A stretch of 64,000 bases of DNA from Gordonia spumicola (GTDB lineage: Bacteria; Actinomycetota; Actinomycetes; Mycobacteriales; Mycobacteriaceae), in the NCBI RefSeq assembly GCF_009932475.1, contig NZ_BJOV01000002.1:1-64000 (forward strand), in the 5' to 3' direction. Shown here piece after piece: positions 18,032 to 26,061 of the stretch (positions are counted from its first letter, which is position 1; each line of letters opens with the position of its first letter). The notes under the pieces are model-generated. The model was not told where the DNA came from and searched no databases. It worked only from the letters and a program-made list of their open reading frames with translations. The position numbers and the translations under genes were made by a program.

Positions 18032-18694
18032 ATGACTGATGTAGACCAGGCCACGACCCGACGCGACATCACCGACGCCCTGCTCAAGGCATTCGAGCGT
18101 AGGCACGACGTCCTGGACGCGATATTCGACGCCGACGATCGCGATTCGGCAGCCGACGCGATCGCGACCCTGCTCGACACGTCTCGCCAGGGTGTCGACG
18201 CGGTCCTGCACATGTCTCTGGACCAGCTGACCAAGGAGTCGCGCCGTAGGAATCAGGCGGCGCTCGACGACCTGAACTCGGAACTGACCTTCACCCTGTC
18301 CGATCGCCCGGCCAGCGGAGGGGACTCGCTCGACCTGCGTCCGTTCTCGTCGACGGACGACGCGGACATCTTCGCCGAACGCACCGCGGAGCAGGGTGTC
18401 GCGGGCGACGGATCGGGCGCTCCGGCGGGTGAGCTCGGCGACGAGATCTCGAAGGCGGCCGACCGCGTGGACGCCGAGGACGCGGTGTGGCTCGTCGCGG
18501 TCGACAACGATCAGAAGGTCGGCATCGTGTTCGGCGAACTGTCCGACGGCATCGTCGACGTCCGCATCTGGATCCGTCCGGACAGTCGCAAGAAGGGCTA
18601 CGGCGTCTCTGCCCTGCGCCGCTCCCGCAGCGAGCTCGCCGCCTACTTCCCCGGCGTCCCCCTCACCATCCGCGCCCCCGGCGCCACCGCCTGA
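18032..18694 (+). CDS. GNAT-like protein with N-terminal gyrase-A-like helical segment
   Basis: This 220-residue protein has two parts. Residues 1-80 are helical and acidic (LLKAFERRHDVLDAIFDAD, then TLLDTSRQGVDAVLHMSLDQLT), resembling the coiled dimer segment of DNA gyrase subunit A. The C-terminal half contains VWLVAVDNDQKVGIVFGE, then VDVRIWIRPDSRKKGYGVSALR, which resembles the acetyl-CoA-binding core of GNAT acetyltransferases. The fold assignment is by eye. It starts at ATG 18032 and ends ahead of a clear terminator hairpin, so it is probably a single-gene unit. Target unknown. Confidence 0.6.
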   Translation: MTDVDQATTRRDITDALLKAFERRHDVLDAIFDADDRDSAADAIATLLDTSRQGVDAVLHMSLDQLTKESRRRNQAALDDLNSELTFTLSDRPASGGDSLDLRPFSSTDDADIFAERTAEQGVAGDGSGAPAGELGDEISKAADRVDAEDAVWLVAVDNDQKVGIVFGELSDGIVDVRIWIRPDSRKKGYGVSALRRSRSELAAYFPGVPLTIRAPGATA

Positions 18695-18720
18695 CCTCCC
18701 ATCCGCACGTCGCGGAGACG

Positions 18721-18755
18721 ATGAAGGCCGGACCCCCTCGGGATCCGGCCTTCAT
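18721..18755 (+). terminator. Rho-independent-like terminator
   Basis: ATGAAGGCCGGA pairs perfectly with TCCGGCCTTCAT across an 11-base loop and is followed by TCATTT. It lies 27 bases after the GNAT-like gene. The stretch from here to 18,926 contains no convincing gene. Confidence 0.75.
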
Positions 18756-18926
18756 TCATTTCCACACTTGATCAAGCTCGCCACTCACGCCGGACCAGGC
18801 GGTCGTGGATATTCTCCCGACGAGCCCTCCGCAGCGCGCGAGGCGACAGCCGAGCCCGCGAGGACTGCCGAGGAGGGAGAATCTCCGCGACCGCCGACCC
18901 AACGACAAACGGACACGAAATAGAGG

Positions 18927-19820
18927 TCAGCGAGCGCCGTACGCCTTCACTTGTGCAGGCGACTCGGCGATGAGACCACGAACGACGTCACCCAGCTCGG
19001 ACGGCTCCCAGCGGGCACCCTTGTCCTTGCTCGCGGCGCGCTGCCAGCCGTCGAGCACGGTGACCGTTCCGCCTTCCACTTCGAAGAGCCGACCGGTCAC
19101 GTCGCCGGATTCGGCGGAGGCGAGCCAGACGACGAGCGGCGAGATGTTGGCGGGGTCCATGACGTCGAATGAGCCGTCGGCGGGAGCGGCCATCTGTGCG
19201 GCCATCGCGTCGCCTGCTCCGAGGGTCATCTGGGTGCGGGCGGCGGGGGCGATGCCGTTGACGGTGATCCCGTATCCGCCGAGCTCGGCCGCGGCCTGGA
19301 TGGTGAGTTCGGCGATGGCCGCCTTGGCCGCGGCGTAGTTGCCCTGGCCGACGGAGCCGAAGATCCCCGCACCCGACGACGTGTTGATGATGCGGGCTTG
19401 CGGAGTGTTTCCGGCCTTGGCCTGTGCGCGCCAGTATTCGGTGGCATGGCGCAGCATCACGAAGTGTCCTTTGAGGTGGACTCGGACGACGGCGTCCCAC
19501 TCGTCTTCGCTGAGGGAGACGAGCATGCGATCACGCAGGAAGCCCGCGTTGTTGACGAGGGCGTCGAGTCGTCCGAAGGTGTCGACGGCGGTCTTGACGA
19601 TGGCGGCCCCGGTGTCCCAGTCGGCGACGTCGCCTGCTGCGACGACCGCCTCACCCCCGGCCGCGACGATCTCGTCGACCACCGATGCGGCGGAGTCTGC
19701 GGCGTAGTCGTTGACGACCACTTTGGCGCCGTCTGCGGCGAAGGCGAGCGCGTGCGCTCGTCCGATTCCCTGTCCCGCGCCCGTCACGATGACGACACGG
19801 CCGGTGTTGATGCTGGTCAT
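18927..19820 (-). CDS. Short-chain dehydrogenase, Rv3548c-like (HIP regulon)
   Basis: This 297-residue SDR has the nucleotide-binding TGAGQGIGRAHALAF, VNNAGFLRDRM after strand 4, the catalytic serine region TSSGAGIFGSVGQ and YAAAKAAI with the Tyr/Lys pair. The long C-terminal tail (ASKDKGARWEPSELGDVV) is typical of the MaoC-linked/2-enoyl group of actinobacterial SDRs. In M. tuberculosis the KstR2-controlled Rv3548c-Rv3549c pair is divergent from echA20, exactly as here, so the identification rests on both sequence style and order. The reaction in HIP degradation is not firmly known. It is the second gene of a two-gene leftward unit, 17 bases behind its partner. Confidence 0.8.
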   Translation of the reverse strand: MTSINTGRVVIVTGAGQGIGRAHALAFAADGAKVVVNDYAADSAASVVDEIVAAGGEAVVAAGDVADWDTGAAIVKTAVDTFGRLDALVNNAGFLRDRMLVSLSEDEWDAVVRVHLKGHFVMLRHATEYWRAQAKAGNTPQARIINTSSGAGIFGSVGQGNYAAAKAAIAELTIQAAAELGGYGITVNGIAPAARTQMTLGAGDAMAAQMAAPADGSFDVMDPANISPLVVWLASAESGDVTGRLFEVEGGTVTVLDGWQRAASKDKGARWEPSELGDVVRGLIAESPAQVKAYGAR

Positions 19821-19837
19821 GTGGGTTCTCTTTCTGT

Positions 19838-20620
19838 TCAGACCTGATTGTCGGTGTTGCCCGCGGACAGGAACGCGGGCTTCTCGCCGCCGCCGTGGAC
19901 GGTGAGGGTGGAGCCGGTGATGTACGACGCGAGCGGCGAGAGCAGGAATGCGACGGCGTTGCCGACGTCGGACGGTTGGGCGAGACGGCCCATCGGAATG
20001 GTCCGACCGACGGCGGCGACGCCGTCGGCGTCGCCGAAGTGCAGGTGCGACTGTTCGGTCTCGATGGGACCGCAGATCACGGAGTTGAGACGGACCGACG
20101 GCGCCCATTCGACGGCCAGCGATTCGGTCACGTTGTCCAGACCCGCCTTGGCCGCGCCGTACGCGGACGTGCCGGGCGACGGGCGGTGACCGCTGACGCT
20201 CGACACGTTGACGATTGCTCCGCCGCCGTCCTGACCTGCCATCACCGCATGTGCGGCGCGCGAGACGATGATCGGCGCGAGCAGGTTGAGCTCGAGGATC
20301 TTCTGCGTGAAGCGGTCGGACGCGTCGGCGGCGAGCGCGAACGGCGATCCGCCCGCGTTGTTGACGACGCCGTCGAGCCGTCCGTGTCTCTCGACGATGG
20401 CGGCGATCATCGCGGCGACGGCGTCGGAATCGCGGACGTCGCACGAGTGGAATTCTCGGGTCGAGCCGTCGACGGGGCGTCGTGCGCATACCACGGGCGT
20501 GGCTCCGAGGTTCTCGAGCACGTCCGCGATTCCGGCTCCGACGCCGCGGACACCACCGGTGACCAGGACGATTCGCCCGGCGAGGCCCAGCTCTACGGGC
20601 GTGTGCACTGCTTCAGACAT
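19838..20620 (-). CDS. Short-chain dehydrogenase, Rv3549c-like (HIP regulon)
   Basis: This 260-residue SDR has VLVTGGVRGVGAGIADVL, CARRPVDG, VVNNAGGSP, VNVSSVSGHRPSPGTSAYGAAKAGL (serine, tyrosine and lysine of the active site) and the C-terminal LTVHGGGE. It is the first gene of the leftward unit and shares a KstR2 operator with the divergent echA20. Gene order matches Rv3549c next to Rv3550 (echA20) in M. tuberculosis. It probably oxidises or reduces an intermediate of ring C/D catabolism, but the exact step is not established. Confidence 0.82.
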   Translation of the reverse strand: MSEAVHTPVELGLAGRIVLVTGGVRGVGAGIADVLENLGATPVVCARRPVDGSTREFHSCDVRDSDAVAAMIAAIVERHGRLDGVVNNAGGSPFALAADASDRFTQKILELNLLAPIIVSRAAHAVMAGQDGGGAIVNVSSVSGHRPSPGTSAYGAAKAGLDNVTESLAVEWAPSVRLNSVICGPIETEQSHLHFGDADGVAAVGRTIPMGRLAQPSDVGNAVAFLLSPLASYITGSTLTVHGGGEKPAFLSAGNTDNQV

Positions 20621-20639
20621 GGTGCTACCCTACCAAACA

Positions 20640-20653
20640 ACCAAGCATTTGCT
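20640..20653. promoter_or_regulatory. KstR2 operator (SDR/echA20 divergent promoter)
   Basis: ACCAAGCATTTGCT fits the KstR2 consensus AnCAAGnnCTTGnT in all but one fixed position, and extended to TTGG it is nearly a perfect palindrome (CCAAGCA-TT-TGCTTGG). It lies 20 bases upstream of the leftward SDR gene and about 27 bases upstream of echA20, so both directions are likely controlled by the HIP-CoA-responsive repressor encoded at 31,597. Confidence 0.8.
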
Positions 20654-20679
20654 TGGGTGAGACAACGTTAGGAGCAGGT

Positions 20680-21441
20680 GTGCCGATCACCACGGCCCGC
20701 GCCGAATCGGGCATCGTCACCGTCACGGTCGACTTCCCGCCGGTCAACGCACTGCCGAGTGCAGCGTGGTTCCAACTGGCCGACGAGATCCTCGCCGCCG
20801 GGAATCACCCCGAGACCACCGTCGTGATCCTGCGCGCGGAGGGCCGCGGCTTCAACGCGGGCGTCGACATCAAGGAGATGCAGGCCACCACCGGCTTCGA
20901 CGCCCTCGTCAACGCCAACAAGGGCTGCGCCGCGGCGTTCTCCGCCGTCTACGACTGCGCCGTCCCCGTAATCGTCGCCGTCAACGGCTTCTGCGTCGGC
21001 GGCGGCATCGGCCTGGTCGGCAACGCCGACGTGATCGTCGCGTCCGACGACGCCGTCTTCGGACTCCCCGAGGTGGACCGCGGCGCGCTCGGCGCGGCCA
21101 CCCACCTCGCGCGTCTGGTCCCCCAGCACATGATGCGGACGCTGTACTACACCGCGCAGAACGTGACCGCGCAGCAGTTGGTCCACTTCGGTTCGGTCTA
21201 CAAGGCCGTCCCCCGCGAGGAACTGCTGGAGACCGCCCTCGAGGTGGCCCGCAAGATCGACGCCAAGGACACGCGTGTGATCCGCGCCGCGAAGGCCGCG
21301 ATCAACAACATCGACCCCGTCGACGTGAAGACGAGCTACCTGCTCGAACAGCGCTACACGTACGAACTGAACCTGGCCGGCGTCGCCGACGAGCACCGCG
21401 ATGCGTACGTCGAGACCGGCAAGACCCTGAAGGAGAAGTGA
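20680..21441 (+). CDS. echA20: Enoyl-CoA hydratase-family ring hydrolase EchA20
   Basis: This 253-residue crotonase-family protein corresponds to EchA20 (Rv3550), which hydrolyses a ring of 5-oxo-HIC-CoA-type intermediates in sterol ring D opening. Family-specific text includes VDFPPVNALPS, RGFNAGVDIKEMQ, VNGFCVGGGIGLVGNADV and GLPEVDRGALGAATHL, almost as in the mycobacterial protein. GTG 20680 gives the expected N-terminus MPITT with AGGAG five bases upstream; longer in-frame starts run into the KstR2 operator. It is the first gene of echA20-ipdA-ipdB-ipdC, coupled to ipdA by overlapping stop/start. Confidence 0.93.
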   Translation: MPITTARAESGIVTVTVDFPPVNALPSAAWFQLADEILAAGNHPETTVVILRAEGRGFNAGVDIKEMQATTGFDALVNANKGCAAAFSAVYDCAVPVIVAVNGFCVGGGIGLVGNADVIVASDDAVFGLPEVDRGALGAATHLARLVPQHMMRTLYYTAQNVTAQQLVHFGSVYKAVPREELLETALEVARKIDAKDTRVIRAAKAAINNIDPVDVKTSYLLEQRYTYELNLAGVADEHRDAYVETGKTLKEK

Positions 21442-21443
21442 CC

Positions 21444-22334
21444 GTGGCAACCGACAAGACGAGCACACTCGACGACGTCGTCGCCGAGCTGCGCGACGGC
21501 ATGACGATCGGCATCGGCGGCTGGGGCTCGCGGCGCAAGCCGATGGCCCTCGTCCGTGCGATCGCCCGCAGCGACGTCAAGGATCTCACCGTCGTGACAT
21601 ACGGCGGAGCCGACCTCGGTCTGCTGTGCGCGACGGGCAAGGTCCGTCGCGCCTACTACGGCTTCGTGTCCCTCGACTCGGCGCCGTTCTACGACCCGTG
21701 GTTCGCCAAGGCCCGCACCTCCGGCTCCATCGAGGCCCGCGAGATGGACGAGGGCATGGTCAAGTGCGGCCTCGAAGCCGCGGCCGCCCGCCTGCCGTTC
21801 CTCCCGATCCGCGCCGGTCTCGGCTCGGACGTCCTGAACTTCTGGGAGGGCGAGCTCAAGACGATCGAGTCGCCGTACGCCGACGCCGACGGCCGCACGC
21901 AGACCCTCGTCGCGATGCCTGCCCTCAAGCTCGACGCCGCGTTCGTCCACCTGGACGTCGCCGACGCCCACGGCAACGCGGGCTACACCGGTGTCGACCC
22001 GTACTTCGACGACCTGTACCTGGCCGCCGCCGAGCGTCGCTACCTCGAGGTCGACCGTCTCGTCACCACCGAAGAACTGGTCGCCGAACTGCCCAACCAA
22101 CGGCTGATCGTGAACCGGATGAACGTCGACCGCGTCGTCCACGCACCGAACGGCGCGCACTTCACCTTCGCGGGCGGCTACGGCCGCGACGAGGCGTTCC
22201 AGCGCTTCTACGTCGAATCGGCCGGTTCCGACGACACGTGGGCCGCTTTCACGACCCGGTTCCTCGACGTCGACGAGGCCACCTACCAGAACGAAGTCAC
22301 CAAGTGGCAGGCCGAGCAGGAGGAAGCCAAGTGA
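21444..22334 (+). CDS. ipdA: COCHEA-CoA hydrolase alpha subunit IpdA
   Basis: This 296-residue class I CoA-transferase-like protein is IpdA (Rv3551). With IpdB it opens the last steroid ring by hydrolysing COCHEA-CoA. Family text includes MTIGIGGWGSRRKPMALVR, VTYGGADLGLLCATGKV, FWEGELKTIESPYADADG and ALKLDAAFVHLDVADAHGNA. GTG 21444 is preferred over GTG 21438 because AGGAG is then at a normal distance; either start almost overlaps the echA20 stop. ipdB follows with a GTGA overlap, as expected for two subunits of one complex. Confidence 0.95.
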   Translation: MATDKTSTLDDVVAELRDGMTIGIGGWGSRRKPMALVRAIARSDVKDLTVVTYGGADLGLLCATGKVRRAYYGFVSLDSAPFYDPWFAKARTSGSIEAREMDEGMVKCGLEAAAARLPFLPIRAGLGSDVLNFWEGELKTIESPYADADGRTQTLVAMPALKLDAAFVHLDVADAHGNAGYTGVDPYFDDLYLAAAERRYLEVDRLVTTEELVAELPNQRLIVNRMNVDRVVHAPNGAHFTFAGGYGRDEAFQRFYVESAGSDDTWAAFTTRFLDVDEATYQNEVTKWQAEQEEAK

Positions 22335-23098
22335 GCACCCCTGATAGCACCAACACCGAGATCACCCGCGCCGAGTACTGCGTCACCGCGTGCGCCGACA
22401 TCTTCACCGGCGCGGGCGAGATCATGGCGTCGCCGATGGCCCCGACTCCGCTGCTCGGCGCGCGCCTGGCACGCTTGACCACCGAGCAGGACCTGTTGAT
22501 CACCGACGGTGAGGCGCTGATCCTCGCCGACACCCCCGCCATCGGCAAGGTCGGCCCGACCGAGGGCTGGATGCCGTTCCGCAAGGTGTTCGACGTGGTC
22601 GCCTCCGGGCGTCGCCACGTGGTGATGGGCGCCAACCAGATCGACCGCTTCGGCAACCAGAACCTGTCGGCTTTCGGCCCGCTGCAGCACCCGACCCGCC
22701 AGATGTTCGGCGTCCGCGGGGCTCCCGGCAACACCATCAATCACCCCACCAGCTACTGGGTGGCCCGCCACAGCTCGCGCGTGTTCGTCGACGACGTCGA
22801 CATCGTGTCGGGTGTCGGCTTCGACAAGGTCGACGAGCGCAACCCCGCGTTCGACTCGCTGAACATCCACCGCGTCGTCACCAACCTCGGCGTGTTCGAC
22901 TTCAACGGTCCGGGCCACACGATGCAGGCCCTGTCGCTGCATCCCGGCGTCACGGCCGACGAGGTCGCCGAGAACACGAGTTTCCCGATCGCGGGCCTCG
23001 ACAACGCACCCGTCACCGCAACCCCCACCGACGAGCAGCTCCGCATCATCCGCGAGGTCCTCGACCCCAAGGGTGTCCGCAACCGCGAGGTGAAGTGA
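22331..23098 (+). CDS. ipdB: COCHEA-CoA hydrolase beta subunit IpdB
   Basis: This 255-residue second CoA-transferase-like subunit is IpdB (Rv3552). It has ITRAEYCVTACADIFTGAGEIMASPMAPTP at the N-terminus, LLITDGEALILAD, VVMGANQIDRFGNQN and FGVRGAPGNT. It starts with GTG inside the ipdA stop (GTGA), which couples expression of the two subunits. In characterised homologues the complex hydrolyses the remaining ring after EchA20 action and does not transfer CoA. Confidence 0.95.
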   Translation: MSTPDSTNTEITRAEYCVTACADIFTGAGEIMASPMAPTPLLGARLARLTTEQDLLITDGEALILADTPAIGKVGPTEGWMPFRKVFDVVASGRRHVVMGANQIDRFGNQNLSAFGPLQHPTRQMFGVRGAPGNTINHPTSYWVARHSSRVFVDDVDIVSGVGFDKVDERNPAFDSLNIHRVVTNLGVFDFNGPGHTMQALSLHPGVTADEVAENTSFPIAGLDNAPVTATPTDEQLRIIREVLDPKGVRNREVK

Positions 23099-24183
23099 CC
23101 GTGACCGCTCCCGCACTGAACACGCGATTCACCGAACTCGTCGGGGTCAAGTACCCGATCGTGCAGACCGGCATGGGCTGGGTGTCCGGCCCGTCGCTGA
23201 CCGCGGCCACCGCGAACGCGGGCGGCCTCGGCATCCTCGCGTCTGCGACGATGACGTACGACGAACTCGAGTTCGCGATCAAGAAGACCAAGAGCCTCAC
23301 CGACAAGCCGTTCGGCGTCAACCTGCGCGCCGACGCGACCGATGCGAACGAGCGAGTCGACCTCATGATCCGTGAGGGCGTCAAGGTCGCATCGTTCGCG
23401 CTCGCGCCGAAGAAGGAGCTGATCGCCAAGCTCAAGGACCACGGCCTCGCCGTGATCCCGTCGATCGGCGCTGCCAAGCACGCGGTGAAAGTCGCCTCGT
23501 GGGGCGCGGATGCCGTCATCGTCCAGGGCGGCGAAGGCGGCGGCCACACCGGTCCCGTCGCCACCACGCTCCTGCTCCCGTCGGTCGTCGACGCCCTCGG
23601 CGGTGCGGGCCAGACGTCGATCCCCGTCGTCGCCGCGGGTGGATTCTTCGACGGACGCGGACTCGTCGCCGCCCTCGGCTACGGCGCCGACGGCGTCGCG
23701 ATGGGCACCCGCTTCCTGCTGACCTCCGACTCGGCAGTCCCCGACAGCGTCAAACAGGAGTACCTGCAGCGGACGCTCAACGACACCGTCGTCTCCCTCA
23801 AGGTCGACGGCATGCCGCACCGCGTCCTGCGTACGGAGCTCGTCAACGCCCTCGAATCCGGCTCGCGCGCCAAGGCCCTCCTCGCCGCCGCCCGCAACGC
23901 CAACGAGTTCAAGCAGATGACCGGCATGCGCTGGACCACCATGCTCCGCGACGGGGCATCGATGAAGAAGTCCGGCGAGCGCACCTGGCAGCAGATCATC
24001 ATGGCGGGCAACACCCCCATGCTGCTCAAGGCCGGCCTCGTCGACGGCAACACCGAGGCTGGAGTTCTCGCGTCCGGCCAGGTGGTGGGCATGATCTCCG
24101 ATCTGCCCTCCTGCGACGAGCTGATCCAGTCGATCATGTCGCAGGCCCACGAGCGTCTGGATGCTTTGGCCGCGCTTCGGTAG
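23095..24183 (+). CDS. ipdC: NPD-family flavin reductase IpdC
   Basis: This 362-residue FMN protein of the nitronate-monooxygenase-like (NPD) family corresponds to IpdC (Rv3553), a reductase in HIP ring C/D catabolism. Motifs are YPIVQTGMGWVSGPSLTAAT at the N-terminus, QGGEGGGHTGPV for flavin phosphate contacts, and VVAAGGFFDGRGLVAAL. The frame opens with GTG 23095, overlapping the ipdB stop, with another GTG six bases later. It ends at 24,183, seven bases before a 297-bp palindromic element, so the operon end was a landing site for that element. Confidence 0.9.
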   Translation: MTVTAPALNTRFTELVGVKYPIVQTGMGWVSGPSLTAATANAGGLGILASATMTYDELEFAIKKTKSLTDKPFGVNLRADATDANERVDLMIREGVKVASFALAPKKELIAKLKDHGLAVIPSIGAAKHAVKVASWGADAVIVQGGEGGGHTGPVATTLLLPSVVDALGGAGQTSIPVVAAGGFFDGRGLVAALGYGADGVAMGTRFLLTSDSAVPDSVKQEYLQRTLNDTVVSLKVDGMPHRVLRTELVNALESGSRAKALLAAARNANEFKQMTGMRWTTMLRDGASMKKSGERTWQQIIMAGNTPMLLKAGLVDGNTEAGVLASGQVVGMISDLPSCDELIQSIMSQAHERLDALAALR

Positions 24184-24189
24184 TCGGCC

Positions 24190-24486
24190 AGTGTGCCGAA
24201 CCGTTAGTCCGTTGCACAAATGGTCGTACCTCCATGGTGGTTGAGCCGGCCCGGAGCGATAGCGAAGGGCCGAGTCGAAACCTGGTGAGGTCGGCCCGAA
24301 CTCGGTGACAGCGTCAAATGAAGTCAATGGTGACGCCTGTTTCGTGGTGACGATTCGACAGTAGCCGGGATGCAGTTCCAGCGAATGTCACCGGGTTTCG
24401 ACGCGGGCCTCCGCTATCGCTCCGGTCCGGCTCAACCACCATGTGCATGTGAATACTTATTCAACGGACTAACGGTTCGGGGCACT
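24190..24486. repeat. 297-bp palindromic element, copy 1 (MITE-like)
   Basis: The ends are inverted repeats of about 25 bases (left AGTGTGCCGAACCGTTAG..., right the complement of AGTGCCCCGAACCGTTAG...). Inside is a second, longer inverted pair, 24,236-24,282 and 24,394-24,440, containing GGTTGAGCCGG and GAGCGATAGCG with their complements. A second copy of identical length lies at 30,671-30,967 in the same orientation. No coding potential is seen. It fills the gap between ipdC and the sigma-factor gene. It could be a non-autonomous transposable element or a BIME-type repeat. Confidence 0.75.
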
Positions 24487-24512
24487 ACAACTAGGGCAGC
24501 ACGACGCCTGAT

Positions 24513-25463
24513 CTACAACCGCTCGGGCAGGCCCGCCATCGCGAACAGCTCTGTCTCGAAGAACGCGCCCACGTGCACCAGTTCGCCGTCGACGAACGTC
24601 AGCACGTCGAGCTGGAACGGCAGCCAGACGTCGCCGTCTCGCATGTACATGCCCGCGGCGGGCTGACCGTTGCACGTCGTGGGCACCATCTTGATGTCGC
24701 CCGCGGCCTTCGCCGGACACTGGGTGAGAGTGAGGACGCCGATCTCCGCCGCGCCGCGGTACCAGCCGGGGAACGGCGGCATCTCCCACACGGCGTCGGC
24801 GGCCAGAACCTGCACCAGACCGTCGATGTCGTGATCTTCGAACGCGCGGCAGAACTCCGCGAACACCTCGCGCTCATGGTCGGTCAGTTCGACGGCGCGC
24901 CTGCCGTCGCGGACCGCGCCGTCGCCGATCGTCTTGCGTGCGCGAGACAGCGCACTGTTCGCGGAGGCGACCGTCACGTCGAGCATGCCGGCCGTCTCCG
25001 CGGCGCTGAACGCGAGGACGTCACGGAGGATCAGCACCGCCCGCTGGCTGGCGGGCAGGTCTTGCATGGCGGCGACCATCGCCAGTCCGACGTTCTCGCG
25101 CGCGGCGACGGCGTCGGCCGGATCGCCGAGCGCGGCGTCGGGCAACGGCTGCATCCACAGACGTTCGGTGTCGGCGACGACGGGCACCCGAGGGTCCGAC
25201 GACTCCGTCCCCAGCCCCGTCGGGAGCGGCCGCCGTGCGCGGCCGTCGAGTGCCGTGATGCACGTGTTGGTCGCGATCCGATACATCCATGTCCGGACGG
25301 ACGACCGCCCCTCGAAACGGTGAAACGCCTGCCAAGCACGCAGGTAGACGTCCTGCAAGACGTCCTCGGCGTCGGTCGCCGAACCGAGCATCCGGTAGCA
25401 GTGCGCGAGCAGTTCGGCCCGCATGCCGCCAGTCGCGGCCTCGAAGTCGCGGTCGTCCGTCAT
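24513..25463 (-). CDS. ECF sigma factor with C-terminal SnoaL-like domain (SigG/SigJ type)
   Basis: This 316-residue protein has sigma region 2 at residues 10-80 (LLAHCYRMLGSATDAEDVLQDVYLRAWQA is the DNA-melting helix), region 4 at about 125-180 (LPASQRAVLILRDVLAFSAAETAGML) and a C-terminal NTF2/SnoaL-like domain (VFAEFCRAFEDHDIDGLVQVL, then AVWEMPPFPGWYRG). ECF factors of this build do not need a classical anti-sigma factor; the extra domain regulates them. The gene is 13 bases behind a VOC-family gene, a pairing common for SigG-type factors. Stress or damage-related control is likely but not proven. Confidence 0.88.
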   Translation of the reverse strand: MTDDRDFEAATGGMRAELLAHCYRMLGSATDAEDVLQDVYLRAWQAFHRFEGRSSVRTWMYRIATNTCITALDGRARRPLPTGLGTESSDPRVPVVADTERLWMQPLPDAALGDPADAVAARENVGLAMVAAMQDLPASQRAVLILRDVLAFSAAETAGMLDVTVASANSALSRARKTIGDGAVRDGRRAVELTDHEREVFAEFCRAFEDHDIDGLVQVLAADAVWEMPPFPGWYRGAAEIGVLTLTQCPAKAAGDIKMVPTTCNGQPAAGMYMRDGDVWLPFQLDVLTFVDGELVHVGAFFETELFAMAGLPERL

Positions 25464-25476
25464 CGTCGTCGGTCTC

Positions 25477-25920
25477 CTACTGCTTGTCGGCCTGCTGCGC
25501 GACGTACTCCTCCGGGCCGGCCTCCGCCGCGGCGGGGTCCATCCACATGATCTCCCAGCCGTGACCGTCGAGATCGTAAAACGACCGACCGTACATGAAA
25601 CCGTGGTCCTCGGTGTCGCCCGCGGCGGCTCCGGCGGCCATGGCCTTGTCGACTAGCCCGTTCACCTCGTCACGGCTCTCCGCGCTGAGGCAGGTGATGG
25701 CGGTGGGCGCCGACGTCGGGTCTCCGGCGGTGCGCCCGGGGATGAACGTCTCGAAGAAGTCGCGGCGCAGGAGCATCGCCACGATCGCATCGCCGAGCAC
25801 GAGGGCGGCGGCGTTGTCGTCGGAGAACCGGTCGTCGAACGTGTACCCGATCGCGGTGAAGAACTCCCGCGAACGGGCGAGGTCGGCGACGGGCAGGTTC
25901 ACGAAGATCATCTTGTGCAT
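25477..25920 (-). CDS. VOC-family glyoxalase-like protein
   Basis: This 147-residue protein has the paired beta-alpha-beta-beta-beta modules of the vicinal oxygen chelate superfamily. KMIFVNLPVADLARSREFFTAIGY is the usual first strand and helix, and the last module has HGFMYGRSFYDLDGHGWEIMW, which carries a metal-ligand-like histidine and glutamate. It is translated from ATG 25920 after GGAGG and precedes the sigma factor gene by 13 bases, so both form one unit. The ligand is unknown. Confidence 0.85.
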   Translation of the reverse strand: MHKMIFVNLPVADLARSREFFTAIGYTFDDRFSDDNAAALVLGDAIVAMLLRRDFFETFIPGRTAGDPTSAPTAITCLSAESRDEVNGLVDKAMAAGAAAGDTEDHGFMYGRSFYDLDGHGWEIMWMDPAAAEAGPEEYVAQQADKQ

Positions 25921-25985
25921 GGGAGCCTCCAGGGTCTGCGGTCTCGGCTTGTCGAGGCCGTCACAGATATAGACCGTCGTGCTCG

Positions 25986-26020
25986 CTCGAACTGATCGGT
26001 CGGGTGAGAAACAGTTCGAG
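25986..26020. promoter_or_regulatory. Inverted repeat upstream of the VOC-sigma unit
   Basis: CTCGAACTG and CAGTTCGAG are separated by 17 bases, 66 bases upstream of the VOC start and 41 bases past the MOSC stop. The half sites resemble actinobacterial LexA halves (TCGAAC), but the spacing is wrong for LexA. It may be an operator or a weak terminator of the MOSC gene. Confidence 0.35.
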
Positions 26021-26061
26021 ATGCCGTCGCCCCTACGACGAGCCCGGCCCGGAAGACTGTG

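Noticed and set aside
18782..18926. Short open frames between the GNAT terminator and the SDR gene
   Set aside because: Composition is Arg/Pro-rich without start signals, so they look like chance.
25986..26020. LexA box upstream of the VOC-sigma unit
   Set aside because: Half sites TCGAAC/GTTCGA are present but are far more than the usual four bases apart, so a LexA site is not supported.
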